Assembly (NCBI RefSeq): GCF_003569805.1
Contig: NZ_KZ984051.1
Span: forward strand, 1,095,606 to 1,159,605
DNA: 64,000 nt
From: Microbacterium halotolerans
GTDB taxonomy: Bacteria; Actinomycetota; Actinomycetes; Actinomycetales; Microbacteriaceae
Direction: 5' to 3'
Made by a program: the position numbers and the translations under genes. The notes under the pieces are model-generated. The model made no database searches and had not been told where the DNA came from. It saw only the letters and a program-made list of their open reading frames with translations. Within the stretch, counting starts at the first letter, position 1. Each line of letters starts with the position of its first letter. Below, in pieces: positions 62,531-64,000 of this stretch.

Positions 62531-63920
62531 CCTCGCGAGGACCGACCCCTGCCGCGTCGTCGTGGTCGACCCCGCAGGGGAGCTCACGGCGCGAGCGCTG
62601 GACGACGCTTCGACTCGCTTGGCGCACGCTTTTCGCGCACGCGGCGTCGACCAGGACGACCTCGTGATGGTGTCTTTGCCGAACGGCGGAGACTTCGTCA
62701 TCGCGTGCGCTGCGATCTGGAAGGCCGGCGCGACGCCTCAGCCTGTGTCCACTGCGCTCACCGCCGCGGAGCGAACCGCACTCGAACGCCTCTCGAAACC
62801 GTCGGCGTCCATCGGATCGCCCCCGTTGACTCCCGGTATCGCCTGGTTCGGATCGGTCGATGCGCCGCCGACCGGGCTCGTGCTGCCGGATCTGGCGGCC
62901 ACCAGCTGGAAAGCAGCGACGACGTCGGGGTCGACGGGGACTCCCAAAGTGGTACGTTCAACGGCCGCCGCACTGCTCGACCCCACGCAACCCGTTGCTC
63001 CGTTCCTGCCGCTGCGTGCGACCCAACTGGTGTCCGGTCCGATGACGCATTCCGCCACCTTCACGTATGCTTTCCGCGGGCTGCTGACAGGCCATCGCCT
63101 GGTCATCCTGCATCGCTTCGACGAGCGTGCGTGGCTGGACGCCGTGGAGGAGCACCGGATCACATGGGCGCTCGTCGTTCCTACGATGATGCATCGACTG
63201 CTGCGCCTTCCGCCGGAGGAGCGTCGTCGCGACCGGCTGCGATCGGTCGAGTCGCTGCTGCATATGGGCGCCCCGTGCGCAGCCGACCTGAAGCGGGCCT
63301 TCCTCGACTGGGTCGGCGCTGCCAGGGTCGTCGAGGTCTACGCGGGGTCGGAGTCCAACGGGCTCACGATGATCCGGGGCGACGAATGGCTCGCTCACGA
63401 GGGGAGCGTCGGCAGGCCCATCGGAGGGACAGAGGTGCAGATCCGCTCCGCCGCCGGTGAAGCGGCAACAGGCAAGATCGGCGTCGTCTGGATGCGCAGA
63501 GGGCCGCATCCGTCCTACGAGTACATCGGAGCGGAGTCCAGGCGGGACGATGCGGGCTGGGACACGCTCGGAGACCTCGGCCATGTGGACGACGCCGGTT
63601 ATCTCTACCTCCACGACCGAGAGGATGATGTCATCAACCGCGGCGGCGAGAAGATCTATCCGGTTGCTGTCGAGCAGGTTCTCGAATCCCATCCGGATGT
63701 GCGCAGCGCTGTCGCGTTCGGCATTCGGGACGGCGTGCTCGGCCAGACGGTTGCGGCTGTCGTCGACGTCGGAGAAGCGATGGTCGGAGTCGATGATGTG
63801 GCTGCATGGGTCAGGCCCCGGCTGGGTCACCGTGCGCCGTCATCGATCGAGATCGTTCACGAGCCCATCCGCAACGACGCAGGCAAGACCTCCCGCCACG
63901 CCTGGGCGCTCCGGGCGTGA
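62499..63920 (+). CDS. AMP-forming acyl-CoA synthetase/ligase
   Basis: An adenylating enzyme of 473 residues. The P-loop is TTSGSTGTPKVVR, the second motif YAGSESNG, the hinge LGDLGHVDDAGYLYLHDRED, and the catalytic lysine is in RNDAGKTSRHAW near the end. It activates a carboxylic acid with ATP, for CoA or another acceptor. Overlap with the glycosyltransferase gene links it to the Nit1C cluster; its acid could be the nitrilase product. Only 80 unassigned bases follow to the window edge. Confidence 0.88.
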   Translation: MRQSISSIITDLARTDPCRVVVVDPAGELTARALDDASTRLAHAFRARGVDQDDLVMVSLPNGGDFVIACAAIWKAGATPQPVSTALTAAERTALERLSKPSASIGSPPLTPGIAWFGSVDAPPTGLVLPDLAATSWKAATTSGSTGTPKVVRSTAAALLDPTQPVAPFLPLRATQLVSGPMTHSATFTYAFRGLLTGHRLVILHRFDERAWLDAVEEHRITWALVVPTMMHRLLRLPPEERRRDRLRSVESLLHMGAPCAADLKRAFLDWVGAARVVEVYAGSESNGLTMIRGDEWLAHEGSVGRPIGGTEVQIRSAAGEAATGKIGVVWMRRGPHPSYEYIGAESRRDDAGWDTLGDLGHVDDAGYLYLHDREDDVINRGGEKIYPVAVEQVLESHPDVRSAVAFGIRDGVLGQTVAAVVDVGEAMVGVDDVAAWVRPRLGHRAPSSIEIVHEPIRNDAGKTSRHAWALRA

Positions 63921-64000
63921 CCTGTCCCGAGACACATCTCACGACGCCCTGAGATCTGACACCATCGTCCCCGTCGGTGAGGCCTCTCCGCGCGCCTGGG

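Noticed and set aside
1..64000. CRISPR arrays, prophage or insertion sequences
   Set aside because: No regularly spaced repeats, integrase, transposase or phage structural genes were seen.

Overview
The window looks like a chromosomal stretch from a high-GC actinobacterium, most likely a Microbacterium-type member of the Microbacteriaceae. The evidence is strong G/C bias at third codon positions, ClpC with a ClgR-era actinobacterial layout, RadA, a CsoR-type copper operator, many GTG starts and long runs of genes coupled by ATGA or GTGA overlaps. No CRISPR array, rRNA or integrase was seen. One tRNA-Ser(CGA) is present. The genus is an inference from protein style, not from a marker gene.

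Layout. 1-8922: a sugar or polyol uptake and catabolism operon (truncated ABC ATPase, two permeases, LsrF-type aldolase, GlpD/EryB-type FAD dehydrogenase, LyxK/EryA-type FGGY kinase, class II aldolase fused to a short-chain dehydrogenase). 9077-12424: an accessory patch with a SecD-P1-like lipoprotein, a broken TetR gene, a Fic protein and an XRE/DUF2975 pair, partly flanked by a 23-bp direct repeat. 12781-18177: clpC, then an ECF sigma factor with a DUF4349 membrane protein. 18459-22069: an ABC exporter coupled to a two-component system. 22303-27477: a hypothetical gene, RidA, an MFS transporter and an amidohydrolase, divergent from a double Lrp/AsnC regulator. 27468-29795: a beta-diketone-hydrolase-like crotonase between two TetR regulators.

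30164-35880 is the most unusual operon: a PLP dehydratase, both subunits of a ComDE-type (sulfo/phosphonopyruvate-type) TPP decarboxylase, an aldehyde dehydrogenase, an aminotransferase and a homoserine-dehydrogenase-like oxidoreductase. It lies behind a large inverted repeat and the wreck of an MHS transporter. I cannot name its substrate. 36073-40283 holds a MerR/SDR divergent pair and a TetR/quinone-oxidoreductase divergent cluster. 40564-46359 holds a GNAT, several membrane-anchored hypothetical proteins, an LRV-von Willebrand A protein and an SseB-family protein. 46652-50791 is a beta-glucosidase (GH3), GtrA-like and glycosyltransferase operon. 51215-54441 holds a copper-binding HMA protein behind a CsoR box, radA and an MFS transporter.

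54909-63920, directly downstream of the tRNA, is a complete Nit1C-type cluster (the MSMEG_0565-0572 / sll0784 families): radical SAM, GNAT-AIR synthase fusion, a small conserved protein, nitrilase, MSMEG_0570-like protein, flavoprotein, a second nitrilase homologue, a glycosyltransferase and an AMP-forming ligase. The second nitrilase homologue has lost the catalytic Cys (Asp instead) and Glu (Asp instead), so it is probably a pseudoenzyme or has a changed activity. Nit1C clusters have been linked to cyanide nitrogen assimilation in pseudomonads; the role here is inference.

Three related intergenic hairpin elements carrying GAGATGCG-type arms occur near 15437, 45835 and 51583 and may be a dispersed repeat family. 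All coordinates, start choices and motifs were read by eye; no database search was possible.
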